Source: Triticum aestivum
Lineage: Eukaryota; Streptophyta; Magnoliopsida; Poales; Poaceae
Direction of reading: 5' to 3'
DNA: 64,000 nt
Assembly: GCF_018294505.1 (NCBI RefSeq)
Contig: NC_057803.1
Location: 684,573,881-684,637,880 of the forward strand
How positions within the stretch are numbered: the stretch's first letter is position 1; the number at the start of each line of letters is the position of its first letter. Of the stretch, positions 1 to 12,354 are shown one piece after another. The notes beneath the pieces are model-generated. The model saw nothing but the letters and a program-made list of their open reading frames with translations. It had not been told where the DNA came from and ran no database searches. Position numbers and translations under genes: made by a program.

Positions 1-2443
1 TGTCGGATAGGTCCATGACCCTACCCTAGGTACATAGCTTCATCAGACCCTGCAACGATTCTTTGGCACAACGCACGAAGAGATCTAGAAGCTGCTCTTC
101 AAGGCCCAGAAGATGTGGCCCGATACAACCGACGACATCGGCCTCGACAGCGCGCATCCAGCCACCCCGGTAAGCATTTAGTTTCCGAACATAACCTCAG
201 TTTGTAAATCAAAAGGTATGTTGAGCCTTCCATCCTTCAATCGGAGCTGGACAAAGAAGGCGGAGCTGATCAAGTGTCCGGCTCCGCTACCCGAAGACCC
301 ATCCATTCCCTTGCTAAAGAGGATGCTGGTCTCGGCGCTAGAGAAGAAGGCCAAGAAGAAGAGCAAGGAGGCAAAAGGTGGCCTCCGCCATAAAGGTACT
401 TCAAACATTGTGTCCGGAGAGACTGAAGCTCCCTCCTCCCACGAGGGAGATGAAGATGAAGAGGAGGCGGAGGCAGAGAGCGATTCTCCCCTTAAGGGAA
501 GGAAGAAGAAGAGGGTGGCCTCCATAGCCCGGAGGCGAGGACGTCCAAGAGAGGGAAAATATCCCTCTCGGACGGCTCAGATTCGGATGTCGAAGTCATC
601 CCCGAGCGGCGCCCTAGGGCGAAGCCCCAAACCGCATCGTGAGTATCCAAGATCCTTTACATATATCCGGTCTTTCACGATTGTAGGATAACATATTATA
701 TTGTGTGTTTCAGTCCGGCCCGTGAACTCCCCCAACTATCATCATCTTTGGGGAACTCTCTGGCACCGGAGATGGTGGAGAGCGAGACGCCTCCACGAGC
801 CTCCCTGCCACCCGCCGCAGATGACACCGAGGTGTTATCCCAAAGGACCTCTCCGGGCCATGGAGAGGTGTAGGAGGCCACCAAGACGGTGGCAGAGGGT
901 AATGCCTCGGCTGCCGAGAACATGGGGGCACAACCCCCATGGATACTGACGACGGGGGCCCTGACCAGTCCGGGCCGCAGCCGAACACCATTCCGGAGAC
1001 CCATGTGGCTCCGGAATCGAGTGAGCAACCCCCTTCAAAGGAGGGGGGAGCGCCAACTTTGGTGGCGACCTCCACTAATCTGGAGGCGCCGAACACTCTG
1101 ATGGAGGCATTGCAACATGCTTCCATCGTCGAGGAGCACTGCACCCTGATGGGTGCGGTAGTTGAGAAGGTTCAGTCCACCGAGAGCAGGCTGAACGAAG
1201 CCTTCACCAGCCCGCTAACAGGCTTCGAGGTATGAGATGTAATTTTATTAACCACTTTTCATATAAAAATATGCATGCATATAGATAGTAGCCTCTGAGA
1301 CTCTGTTCGGTTTAAAAAAACTACCGAACAGAGGATCAAATAACAATTGTAGGAGGTAACATACTGGTCTATTGATAAATAGGCTTCCCTATTGGCAGAG
1401 ACCGCCCAGGCCGCTGAGGTTTCCGAACTCAAGCGGAAGCTGCAGCTGGCCGATGATGATATCATCCGCATTAACAAGCGGTTCAATGAGGCGCAAGTAT
1501 GTTTTGAAAAATTGTTTACACACCTGAAGTAATTTGCCAATGCGGAGTCTAAGCTCCTATGTTACCCTAATCGTTACTGCAGGTAGTGCGGCTGAGGTCG
1601 AGACTCTAAAGAGCGCCCTTGCCCAAGTGAAGGAGCAGGCACGGGTGAGCCAGGAGGCCGCGGATTTAAAGGTCGAGCAGGTCGCCCACCACCGATATGA
1701 GGAGCGGGTGACTGAAGTGGAGCAAGAGCTCAAGGATGCCGACGGCAAGTGCGAGGCGCCTTGGAAGAGAAGAATAAGGCCCAAGCGGCCAATCTCGCCA
1801 AGGCTCTTCGGGGGGCCAAGGAGGCGCGGACCGAGTCCCGGGCGGCTCGCGTGGAGATCAAGTAGGCCGAACAGATAGCGATTGGTAAGCCCTTTCTTTT
1901 GCAGAGTAAATTCAGCAGTCAGAAATATGCCTTGCTCAATCGACTATGGAGTTCTCCAGACGCCTTTGCGGATCTTCCGAGGAGTGTGGACGATGCTGCA
2001 CAATTTTTCCGGACCCAGGAGGGGAACACCACGGAGAAGGTTTTCTGGTCACAGTACCTGGCGCCAGAGCCTCCGGCGCTGCTGAACAACCAGATGATGC
2101 AGGTGGCGGAGCTGCATAGGATGTCTGGTTTGGCCATGAAGGACGTCATAGTCCAACTCTGGCCAACCAAACCCATACCTAGCAGTCACTTCGGCCTGGT
2201 GAAGCGACTTGCTGACGCGCTGCCCTGAAATGAAGCCGCAAGCGCTCGGCATGCATCGAGGGTGCACGGATGGCCTTTGCCCGCGTCAAGATGCAATGGG
2301 CAAAGATGAAGGCCACCGTCCTGGCGATCGAGGGCCCACCCAAAGGCAAAGACCACCGCAAGCCAGAGGGGTATTTTGACGACGTCCTGGAGGGTGCCCG
2401 GATAGTAGAGGGCCAATGCTCGAAGGATATCATGTTTGTATGA
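1..2443 (+). pseudogene. Antisense accessory gene of the Fatima-like element (gypsy-type transposon protein), 5' truncated
   Basis: This gene lies opposite to the element's gag strand and matches the gene at 9172-12304 exon by exon. Inferred exons are up to 169, about 245-638, 714-1229, 1383-1496 and 1583-2443, ending in TGA at 2441. Donors GTAAGC (170), GTGAGT (639) and GTATGA (1230) and acceptors ending at 713, 1382 and 1582 are visible. The acceptor before exon 2 looks mutated. The encoded parts are an acidic/basic serine-rich hinge, a coiled-coil stretch and a conserved C-terminal region. The N-terminal domain lies outside the window. Breaks include an in-frame TAG at 86-88 and frameshifts near 2217 and 2238. 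The role is unknown; Tat-lineage elements such as maize Grande are known to carry antisense ORFs. Confidence 0.7.
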
Positions 2444-3055
2444 ATGTATCCGAGCTGTCCAGGTGTTGTTTTATGAACCAAGGTTTTGTAATATATTTAT
2501 GCCTTGATCTGAAATTATTTTCCTCTCGTGCGGCCGTTTGTTATGCCTGAGAGTTTTCCAGTCGCCGGCTTCAGCCCCCATGTAGATGCTATGAGGGTGT
2601 TCGGTATAGCGCACAACCACACTTGACCCAATGTCTTGGTCCATAAAGGAGGTGTCTGCGCAGCGAACTAGGCAATCATACTATGCGGCTTTATCGTTCT
2701 CACTAATTAGCCATAGGAGTTTGACAATGGGACTAGGAACTAGACCCTAGCGCGTGTGCGGCTATCTGAACTTGGATGCCTTAGACGCATGACTGGATGA
2801 AGGCTAGTCCTTCGTATAGTACGGAAGAAATCGCAACAGACTTTATGGTGAGTCGCCGAATCGCTGACCAGCTCTCGCCGTATCATGTCAGTCAGTTTTC
2901 GGCTTTCTCTACTGAGGTGCTTGACCGGACGAGCCAGAAACACAATCGCAGTAGTTCTCCTTTTACCACCTTAGCCGAACAAGTGGAACATAAGGTAGCA
3001 CCCACAGGAGCCGGGCACCCAACTATTGACCAAAGACATGATTCAGAGCTGATGT
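2444..3055. other. Non-coding spacer of the Fatima-like element
   Basis: No convincing ORF is present. The stretch is the reverse-complement counterpart of about 8550-9171 in the second Fatima-like element; for instance the block at 2870-3050 matches 8560-8760 with scattered differences. It lies between the 3' end of the antisense gene and the gag-protease side of the element. Confidence 0.6.
3051..3055. repeat. Target-site duplication of the long-LTR element (left)
   Basis: GATGT here pairs with GATGC at 61544-61548 (one mismatch). The two flanks join into one continuous Fatima-like sequence when the insertion is removed, which supports this as the true insertion boundary. Confidence 0.75.
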
Positions 3056-4184
3056 TGTGGCACCCCGATCCGCATGGAGCAGGGGGCCTTCGCAGGTCAG
3101 CCCAGGATAACACGTGACGCATGGCAGGTCCATAATACAGCACTCCAGGTACAAGAATATTCATCAAATACATGTATAGAAGAGTACATCATTGATGAAT
3201 ACAAATATCTGGCATAGCCCTAAGGCTATATAAATGGCAGTGGAAACTTATTTAAATGGCGGTGGAAGTCTTGGGTTGGCAGCACAACAACTCTGGCTAG
3301 GCTCCACAACTCACAGGACTGGCAAGGTTACGGCCTAGTACGACGGGTCAAGCGAACACTCTGGGTATGACCTACAAAACTGGCATGACACGCCAGGTCC
3401 ATACATTGAATGTACTTGCAAGACAACCAATTATATAGCATCCAAACAAGCAGAAGACAAAGCAAGAACCAAGCGCATGCAACAACTTATCTCATATCAA
3501 TTACTGAAGATGGCAGGATAAAAATATCAACTAAGCATGAACAACATCATAGCATCTACTAACATGGCAATCACATGGCATATCAAAACAGGCTTCTAAC
3601 ATGGCAATAGAAAAACATAGCATATCATCTAATGGTATAATCAATCCGAACATGGCATGGCATCATGAAACTATTTTCAAAATAAACTACCGATCATATT
3701 CAATGTAGACATAACATGTTAACTTTATACAACCATCTTGTGTTCCGTCATGGTTCTTTAAATGCAAATAGCAACAAATTACTCATGCAATGCAATCAAA
3801 CTTGTGCACTGACTCCCTCGGACTCTCTTACCAATGGGTTGCCTCGCAACCAAACGGGGATCTTTACAGTGATCAAAACCATGACCAGCACTTGGTCTTA
3901 AGACTCATCGAGACCTCATCTCGTGATCATATCAAAACATCGTCGTGACTTATCACGACTATCTCATAGTCCAAGTCACCATATTCTCGTTATCACATTA
4001 ATTTATTTAATTCTTTCAGGTTTATCCTCGATTTCGACCAAGACCTGATAGTGTGACCCACTACGAATTGTGTTGTTATCGATAGACTTTATATACACTC
4101 TGCAGAGGTAGCACACTGTCCCCACACCACGGAACCCATGGCCTCGTCATCCCATTTGGGTGGACCAACGGCATTCCGACGAAA

Positions 4185-4189
4185 CCGAC
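4185..4189. repeat. Target-site duplication CCGAC of the Fatima-like insertion
   Basis: CCGAC precedes the left LTR and recurs at 13256-13260 after the right LTR. The uninterrupted sequence exists at about 57790-57815 in the other long LTR, where the flanks are directly joined, confirming the empty site. Confidence 0.93.
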
Positions 4190-4660
4190 TGAGGGAGTCT
4201 TGGATTAGGGGGTCTCCATACAGCCGGACTATATCCTTTGGCCGGACTGTTGGATAATGAAGATACAAGATTGAAGACTTCATCCCGTGTCTGGATGGGA
4301 CTCTCCTTGGTGTGGAAGGCAAGCTTGGCAATACGGATATGTAGATCTCCTCCCTTGTAACCGACTTTGTGTAACCCGAGCCCCCTCCGGTGTCTATATA
4401 AACCGGAGGGTTTAGTCCGTAGGACAACATACAATCATACCATAGGCTAGCTTCTAGGGTTTAGCCTCTACAATCTCGTGGTAGATCAACTCTTGTAATA
4501 CTCATATCATCAAGATCAATCAAGCAGGACATAGGGTATTACCTCCATCGAGAGGGCCCGAACCTGGGTAAACATTGTGTCCCCTGCCTCCTATTACCAT
4601 CCGCCTTAGACGCACAGTTCGGGACCCCCTACCCGAGATCTATCGGTTTTGACACCGACA
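4190..4660 (+). repeat. 5' LTR of the Fatima-like element
   Basis: 471 bp, beginning TGAGGGAGTC and ending GACACCGACA. It matches 12785-13255 without length change. It holds a TATATAAA box at 4395-4402. Confidence 0.95.
4395..4402 (+). promoter_or_regulatory. TATA box in the Fatima-like LTR
   Basis: TATATAAA sits about 265 bp upstream of the LTR end, in a plausible U3 position for sense transcription of gag. The same motif is kept in the other LTR at 12990-12997. Confidence 0.7.
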
Positions 4661-4679
4661 TTGGTGCTTTCATTGAGAG
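4661..4679 (+). promoter_or_regulatory. Putative primer-binding site of the Fatima-like element
   Basis: TTGGTGCTTTCATTGAGAG directly follows the 5' LTR, where the tRNA primer should pair. I cannot name the tRNA with confidence. Confidence 0.5.
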
Positions 4680-4707
4680 TTCCACTGTGCCGTCACCGTA
4701 AGGCTTG

Positions 4708-7700
4708 ATGGCTCCTTCGATCATCGGTAACGATGTAGTCCAGGGCGAGGTTTTCCTCCCCGGACAGATCTTTGTATTCGGCGGCTTCGCACTGTGGGCC
4801 AACTCGCGTTGGCCATCTGGAGCAGATCCAGAGCTACGCCCCTGGCCATCAGGTCAGGTTCAGAAACCTAAACTACACTGCCGAGATCCGCGTTGACTTG
4901 ATCTTTGACGGATCCAAGCCCATGTCAGGTGCGCTGCACGATCACGATGAGCATGATTTAGCTCTACCATCGTACAGTGTTCGGGAGATCACACCTACAA
5001 CTACTACAGCCTTCAATCCGGAGAAAATTGCGCCATCCGAGGACGGAGGGATAGACCCCACCATGGAAGACGCACTCTCAGTGGCGATGGAGCCGGATAC
5101 TGACTTCACCCCTTGCGAGAGCCGTGCTGCCGAACAATTGGATTCGTCCCCGGCCATAGGCTCCGAACCGCCCGTGCCTATTGAATCCGATTGGGCACCG
5201 ATCATGGAGTTTACTTCCGCGGATATCTTTTAGCACTTGTCAGGGGAACCTTGGCCGAACTATGTCCGGCTAGAATGGGATGCGAACAACGAAGAAATTC
5301 GCTCCCCACCCACCACCCACTTAGTAGCCACTGTCGATGATTTAACCTACATGCTTGACTTCAACTCCGAAGACATCGACGGTATGGACGACGATGCAGG
5401 AGACGAACAGGAACCACCGCCCACAAGGCGCTGGACCGCCACCTCATCATATGAAATATACATGGTGGACACCCCCAAAGAAGGCAATGGCGACGAGACA
5501 ATGGAGGGTGACCCCTCCAAGATGCAACCCAAGCGCCGACATCAGCTGCGCCACTCTAAGTCCCGCCATATCAAAAGTAGTCATACCGGCACAAGGACAA
5601 TAACACTCTGGATAGTGCCGAAGACAAAAACAATCCCCTCTAGCACGATTTAGAGCGGAAGGGCGAACAAGCCAGCCCTCCAGAGCACACAGCAGATGGA
5701 GAATCGGAGGAGGACAATTACATGCCTCTCTCCGAAGACGAGGTAAGCCTCGGCGACGAAGAATTTATCGTGCCTGAGGATCCTGTCGAGCAAGAGCGCT
5801 TCAAGCGCCGGCTTATGGCCACAGCAAATAGCTTGAAGAAAAAGCAACAACAACTTCAAGCTGATCAAGACTTGCTAGTAGACAGATGGACCGAAGTCCT
5901 TGCGGCCGAGGAATACAAACTCGAGCGCCCCTCCAAGAGTTACCCAAAGCGCAGGTTGCTACCTCACCACGAGGAGGAAGCATTGAAACCTACATCACCA
6001 GTATACGATGCGGCTGACCGGCCACCTCGTGGCCGAGCCAGAGAGGCATTTCAGCTTGAAGTACAGCCTACACCCCGCCGCCACTCAAACAAAAATACCA
6101 AGGCCTGGGGCAACACACGGGACCTACGAGACGTATTGGACAGCAGGGCAAAACATGCAAGGTCGATATACGGGCCACGGGGTCGCGCGCCAACGCGGGA
6201 CGATGACCGTCTCGCAGGATACACTAAAAGTAAATCCGGCCGGGACAAATACAGCAGACAAGACTCATATGAACTGCATCGTGATACAGCCCGGCACAGA
6301 GGTACCGCACACCCCCTATGCTTCACTGATGAAGTTATGGATCATGAATTCCCGAAGGGTTTCAAACCCATAAATATCGAATCGTATGATGGTACAACAG
6401 ATCCCGCTGTATGGATTGAGGATTTCCTCCTTCACATCCACATGGCTCGCGGTGATGATCTGCATGCCATCAAGTTCCTCCCACTAAAACTCAAAGGACC
6501 AACTCGGCATTGGCTGAATAGCTTGCCAGCGGACTCCGTCGGCAGTTGGGAGGATTTGGAAGACGCATTCCTTGACAACTTCCAGGGCACTTATGTGTGA
6601 CCACCGGATGCAGATGACTTGAGCCATATAACTCAGCAGCAGGGGGAATCGGCCAGGCAATTCTGGACACGGTTCCTAACTAAGAAAAACCAAATTGTTG
6701 ATTGTCCGGATGCAGAGGCCTTAGCGGCATTCAAGCATAACATCCGTGACGAGTGGCTCGCCCGGCACCTCGGCCAGGAGAAGCCGAAGTCTATGGCAAC
6801 CCTCACGACACTCATGACCTGCTTTTGCGCGGGCGAGGATAGCTGGCTGGCTCGCAGCAACAACACATCAAGGAATCCGGGCACCTCGGATACCAAAGAT
6901 GCCAACGACAGACCACGTCATAACAGACAAAAGCGCCGCAACAATAGCGATAACACGGATAATACGGCAGTCAATGCCAGATTCAGAGGCTCTAGATCCG
7001 GTCAGCGGAAAAAGCCATTCAAAAGAAGTACTCTGGGCCCGTCCAGTTTGGACCGCATACTCGATCGCTCGTGTCAAATCCACGGCACCCCCGATAAGCC
7101 AGCCAATCACACCAACAGAGAATGCTGGGTGTTCAAGAAGGCCCGCAAGTTGAATGCCAAAAACAAGGACAAGGGGCTGCATAGTGATGACGAGGAGGAA
7201 CCCCGGCCGCTGAACACTGGAGGACAAAAGAGGTTCCCCCCACAAGTGAAGACGGTGAACATGATATACGCAACCCACATTCCCAAGAGGGAACGGAAGC
7301 ATGCACTAAGGGACGTCTATGCGATAGAGCCCGTCGCCCCAAAGTTCAACCCATGGTCCTCTTGTCCGATCACTTTCGATCGCAGGTACCACCCCACTAG
7401 TATCTGTTTTGGCGGATCCGCCACATTGGTCCTAGACCCCATCATCGACGGATTTCACCTCACTCGAGTCCTTATGGACGGCGGCAGCAGCCCGAACCTG
7501 CTTTATCAAGATACAACGCGCAAAATGGGCATAGATCCCTCGAGGATCAAACCCACCAAAACCACCTTTAAGAGCGTCATCCCGGGTGTAGAGGCCCGTT
7601 GCACGGGCTCAATCATACTGGAAGTGGCCTTCGGATCTCCGGACAACTTTTGAAGTGAGGAGTTAATCTTCGGTATCATCCCGTTCCGTAGTGGTTATCA

Positions 7701-7976
7701 CGCACTGCTCGGGCGAGCCGCATTTGCAAAATTCAATGCGGTACCGCATTACGCATACCTCAAGCTCAAGATGCCAGGACCTAGGGGGTCATAACAGTCA
7801 ATGGAAATACATAACGCTCACTCCGCATGGAAGAGCACATTGTGGCCCTCGCAGCAGAAGCACAAAGCAGCCTTCTAAGGCAAACCGCCAATTCGGCGAT
7901 ATAGCCCCCGAACACCGTCAAGCGAGTCCGGAGTAACCTGCAACAAGATCGCCTGGCATGTTCAGAGCTCGCCTAG
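4708..7976 (+). pseudogene. gag-pro: Gag-protease polyprotein of the Fatima-like element, multiply broken
   Basis: The likely start is ATG at 4708 (Met-Ala-Pro-Ser). The capsid-like retrotransposon gag region lies at about 6320-6900, with the motif DPAVWIEDF and a tryptophan-rich RHWLNSLP stretch. A Cys/His-rich segment (CQIHG ... HTNRECW) lies at about 7070-7130. An aspartic protease with the Tat-type active site LMDGGSS lies near 7470. The frame is broken by a shift near 4800, TAG at 5231, a shift near 5560-5600, TAG at 5641, TGA at 6598, TGA at 7651 and a shift near 7790. The C-terminal part after the last shift can be followed to TAG at 7974. Sense mutations to TAG/TGA at CAG- and CGA-like codons suggest decay by cytosine deamination (inference). 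Confidence 0.85.
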
Positions 7977-9171
7977 CAATTCGACACCCGTCCTAGTCCC
8001 ACTCAAGCGACAAAATTTGTGCCACGCGTACATAATTACGCACTGAAAATACCATGGGCATAGGCGGGGGTACGATCAGGGCACGTCCCACAATACGGCT
8101 TAACCGCCCTAGGGGCTGCATACCTTTATCATTTTTCTCTTTCAGGACCTTACTCTCTGGAAGCCGTTTCCGGCAGTAGGATTGCCGGACACATTACGGG
8201 AAGGAACAACCAAGGAGGCAAGAAACTAAGACGTACAAGGGAACCCCTAGGTGGTCTCTAACAATAATCGATATACCCGCTTTTCACTATCCTTACGCAG
8301 CTTGCCCTTGGATAGGACATGTCAAATAATCCTATTTTTTGCTTATTGCACTACTTGTATCGGTACGCTTCGACGTATTATTTAAATGCATAGCATTAGT
8401 CTATTATTGCATTACCCATCCCTTTTTTCTTATATGTTCATTTACAACAACTTGCACCCGTACATTCTGGTACGGTCAGTACGCCAGGGGCTTTCATTTA
8501 CCCCATAATACAGCGTGAGAAGTCCGAACACTTACGACAGTGCGGCACCCCGAACTTATAGCATTATATGCATCAGCTCTGAATCATGTCTTGGGTCAAT
8601 AGTTTGGTTTGCCCGGCTCCCATGCTTTGGTACCTTATGTTCCGCTATATCGCCTAAGGTAGCGCTGGGAGAACTACTGCGATTGTGTCCCAGTTCTTCC
8701 GGACAAGCACCTCAGTAGAGAAAGCCGAAAACTGACTGTCATGATAAGCCGAGAGCTGGTCGCTGTTCGAGAGGTCTCAAGTCCTTAAAGACTTTTTCCA
8801 CTTTGGGCGAGGAGTCGGCCTCGCCCGACTTAGGCGTATATAGCACCCCAAATTTGGCCTTCCGAATACTAGGGGCTTTGCCAAAATTTAAAATTGTAGA
8901 CTTCTATGGCTAAGTGAGAGTGATAAAGCCTTATAGTCCGATTGCCTGGTTCGTTGTGCTGAACACCTCCCTCGAAGGACCCAAAATTGGGATAAAGAGT
9001 GCTCAGGTTTATCCCGAACACTTCAGTACTAGTTTACATGGGGGCAGAAGCTGACGACTGGCCAACTCTCAGATTTTATAAAGGGCCGCACAGAAGGTAA
9101 TATTTTAAATGCAAAAAGTGTTGCATTGCGCAAATGAACTCATTTCATATTACAGGATCACATGAGCATGT
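7977..9171. other. Non-coding spacer where pol would be expected
   Basis: No ORF with reverse transcriptase, RNase H or integrase motifs is present. About 8550-9171 is homologous in reverse to 2444-3055. The counterpart of 7790-8550 lies at 61544-62388. The pol-less layout is therefore shared by both Fatima-like copies. Confidence 0.65.
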
Positions 9172-12100
9172 TCATTCAAAAATTACATCTCTGGCACATT
9201 CCTCCGCCACAAGGCAGGAACCCTTCAGGACACTGTCATAATACATTTCGGGGCAATGATGCTCCTTGCCCTCCGGCGGCCCCTCCTTAACCAGCTTCAC
9301 GGCGTCCAGCTTCGCCCAGTGCACCTTCGCCCGGGCAAAAGCCCTGCGCGCACCCTCGATGCAGACGGACCGCTTTATGACTTCAAGCCGTGGGCAGGCA
9401 TCCACAAGCCGCCTCACCAGACTGAAGTAGCTACCGAGCAGGGGCTCGCCAGGCCACATCCGGACTATAAGACCCTTCATGGCCTGTTCGGCCGCCTTGT
9501 GAAGCTCGACCAATTGCTTCAGCTGGTCGCTCAAGGGCATTGGGTGTTTGGTCTCAGTATACTGAGACCAGAACAACTTTTTCGTCGAGCTCCCCTCCTC
9601 AGCTCGGTAAAACCCCGCGGCATCCAGTACACTGCGGGGAAGATTTGCGAACGCTCCTGGAGAGCTCTGAACTCGGGTAAGTAAAAGGAAAGTTTCCTTC
9701 ACATGCTTGCTTTGCATAATCAATGCCTTACCCGCTGCTATCTTCTTCACCGCATCCATCTCCTGGAGGGCCTTGTGGGCTTCAGCCTTGGCGCTCCGTG
9801 CGCTTTCGAGCGCCTTCACAAGCTCGAACTCTCACGTCTTAGAGTCAAGCTCCAAGGACTCGTGTTTTTTGGCGAGAGCCTCGAGCTCTTGCTGCACTTC
9901 GCCTACCCGGGCTTCTTGATTTTCCTGCTCAATGCGCTCCTTGGCCGCTTTGTCTTTGGCCTTGGACAGCGCCTTCTTCAGGGTCGCCACCTGGGTCGTG
10001 GCCCCTGAAAAAATTCATGATTATCCTATTACTTTACAACCGAATTTCTTTTTAACATGTAGACAAAGTATTGCTTACCTTTGCTCTCCTCGAGCTGCCT
10101 CTTGGTCAGGCCGAGCTCGTCCTCGGACCGCTCAAGGTCCTGCTTCAGTGCAGCGACCTCCGCAGTACGTGCGGCAGCGGCTAGTAGTGAAGCCTGCATA
10201 TGCACATAGACATGTCCAGATTAGACTCTGAGTCATTATTTGATCCTCTATTCGGCCTTTCTTCACGAACGCCAAATAGAGCATCAGGGGCTACTATCTA
10301 TGTGGTAATATTTTCCCTATATTTTGGTTGCTTACCTCAAGGACTGTTAGGAGGCTGGCACAAGCTTCAGTTAGTCCGTTTTTGGCGCACTGAACTTTCT
10401 CGATCACCGCACTCATGATAGTGCGGTGCTCTTCGTCGAGGGAAGCGCCGCGAAGCGCTTCCAACAAGTTTTCAGGTGCCTCTGGATGGACAGAGGCCAC
10501 CGGCACGGGCGGCTTGCCCCCCTTAACGGGGGATTGCCTGCCGGAGTCCGGAACCACCGAAGGTTCCGGCGCAGTGTTCGGCTGGGGGGCGAACTTGGAG
10601 CCCGTGGGAGTCTTTCTCCCTTTGCACCCAGGGTCCGGAAGGTCACCTCGAGGCGCCCCCAGGACTACCTCCCCTCGTCTCGGTGCCTTTTGAGACAACA
10701 CCTCGATGTTGTCCGTAGGGCAAGGGGTGGAGGCGGTCGGAGGTGAATCGCTGTTCATATCCGACGAGTCCAAAGAACCGTCCGATGAAGATTCCTCGAG
10801 ACAGGCTCGGGACGGACTGCATAATCATATTCGGCATAAGGAGAAGCAGTGCAATAAAACATACCATGAATTACTATGGTATCCGGATACTTACAACTTC
10901 GCCAGGGCCTTCTCCCTGGGTAACCACTCGTCGCCGCTGTAGGCAGCCGTCATGGAGTAGTCCGGAAGGAGGTTCCTTCCCTTCTTGGACCCTTAGGCTT
11001 CCCCGGTTGGGTCGGCCTTCCTTTCTTGTCTCCCCCGACTGGGGAGGAGAACTTCCTTCTTCCTCCGCCTCGTTTTCGTGGGAGGAGTGTGCATCAGAGT
11101 TATTAGACGATGAATCTGATATAACCTTGCGCCGGAGACCCTTTCCGGTCCCCGTGGCCTTCTTCTGGGCCTTCTTCACCGGCACCTCATAAGGCGTCAG
11201 AACCAGCATCTCCGTTCGGAGAGCATCTGCAGGATCTTCAGGCAGGGGGGCTAGGCAATCGACCTGCTCCGTTTTCTCTACCCAGTCCTGTTAATGGCAT
11301 GGGAGCTTAGATCCCACACATGATTAAACTGGGGCAAATAAATATCCTGTGAGATATAAAAACTTACCGGATTGGCATGGCACTTTGCGCTCAGTCCGCG
11401 GTCCTCGGTAAGTGGAGGAGGTACCTCGGTGCCCTTGAACAGCACCCTCCAGATGTCCTTGTGCATCGTGTTGAAGAGCTCTCGTAGCGTCTGGTGCTTG
11501 GCCGGGTCGAACTCCCACAAATTGAATGCCCGTCATTGACACGGGAGAATACGGCGAAAGAGCATGACCTGGACCACGTTGACGAGCTTGATTTTCTTGC
11601 ACATCATGTTCCTGATACAGGTCTGGAGTCCGGTCAGCTCTACCGGGGAACCCCAGGACAGGCCCTTCTCTTTCCAGGAAGTGAGCCGCGTGGGGATTCC
11701 GGATCGAAATTTGGGGGGCCGCCACCCAGTTGGTGTCGCGTGGCTCGGTGATGTAGAACCACCCCGATTGCCACCCCTTTATGGTCTCCACATAGGAGCC
11801 TTCGAGCCATGTGACATTAGGCATTTTGCCCACCATGGCGCCTCCACACTCTGCTTGCTGGCCGACCACCACCTTTGGTTTAATATTGAAGGTCTTCATC
11901 CACAGGCCAAAGTGGGGCCTGATGCGGAGGAAGGCCTCACACATGACGATAAACGCCGAGATGTTGAGGATGAAATTGGGGGCCAGATCATGAAAATCCA
12001 GCCTGTAGTAGAACATGAGCCTGCGGACAAATGGGTGGAGGGGAAATCCCAGTCCGCGAACAAAGTGGGTAAGAAAAACTACCCTCTCATGGGGTTCGGG

Positions 12101-12304
12101 TGTAGGGATGATCTGCCCTGCATCTGGCAGCCGGTGCACGATATCCGCGGCCAGATATCCGGCTTCCCGTAGCTTTGCAATGTGCTCCTCCATGACGGAG
12201 GAGACCATCCATTTGCCTCCCGCTCCGGACATGCTTGGAGTGGTTTGAGAAGAAAGACGTGAACTTGGGCGCTGGAGCTCGAGTGCACGAGAATGGATAA
12301 GCAA
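9172..12304 (-). pseudogene. Five-exon antisense gene with a putative gypsy-type transposon domain
   Basis: Exons read on the minus strand are 12304-11368, 11287-10895, 10816-10336, 10193-10079 and 10004-9172. All four introns (80, 78, 142 and 74 bp) are GT-AG, and reading phase is kept across every junction once one frameshift in exon 2 is allowed for. Exon 1 encodes a domain resembling Pfam PF04195 (putative gypsy-type transposon), with motifs such as FLTHFVRGLGFPLHPF. Exon 2 is charged and serine-rich. Exons 4-5 form a coiled coil followed by a conserved C-terminus shared with 1583-2443. Breaks include a frameshift near 11600-11690, TGA at 11533-11535, a frameshift in exon 2, and TGA at 9832-9834. 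A TATA-like box lies upstream. Function is unknown; a host-derived or silencing-related role would be speculation. Confidence 0.75.
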
Positions 12305-12343
12305 GGAGGAAGAAGGCGTGGGTAAAAAGGGTGAATCATTGTC

Positions 12344-12354
12344 CCTTTATAAGG
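12344..12354 (-). promoter_or_regulatory. TATA-like box upstream of the antisense gene
   Basis: The minus strand reads CTTATAAAGGG here, about 40 bp upstream of the ATG at 12304. The spacing suits a promoter driving the antisense gene separately from the LTR. No expression evidence is available. Confidence 0.5.

Larger units (their letters stand above)
1..3055 (-). mobile_element. Fatima-like Tat-type Gypsy element, left part (outermost host element)
   Basis: This is the left fragment of a Ty3/Gypsy element whose sense strand is minus. It resumes at 61544-62388 after the long-LTR element. Continuity is visible directly. The reverse complement of 8541-8590 in the second Fatima-like element runs CAGAGCTGATG then CATATAATGC, and these halves sit at 3045-3054 and 61544-61557. 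The fragment holds an antisense accessory gene (1-2443) and a spacer (2444-3055) homologous to the reverse complement of about 8550-9171. Its LTRs lie outside the window. The family name is from memory; the homology to 4190-13255 is seen directly. Confidence 0.8.

Noticed and set aside
1883..1904. Possible intron GTAAGC...TTTTGCAG in the antisense gene
   Set aside because: Comparison with the other copy shows this segment is coding in frame (the counterpart reads GKALIMQSK), so it is not an intron.
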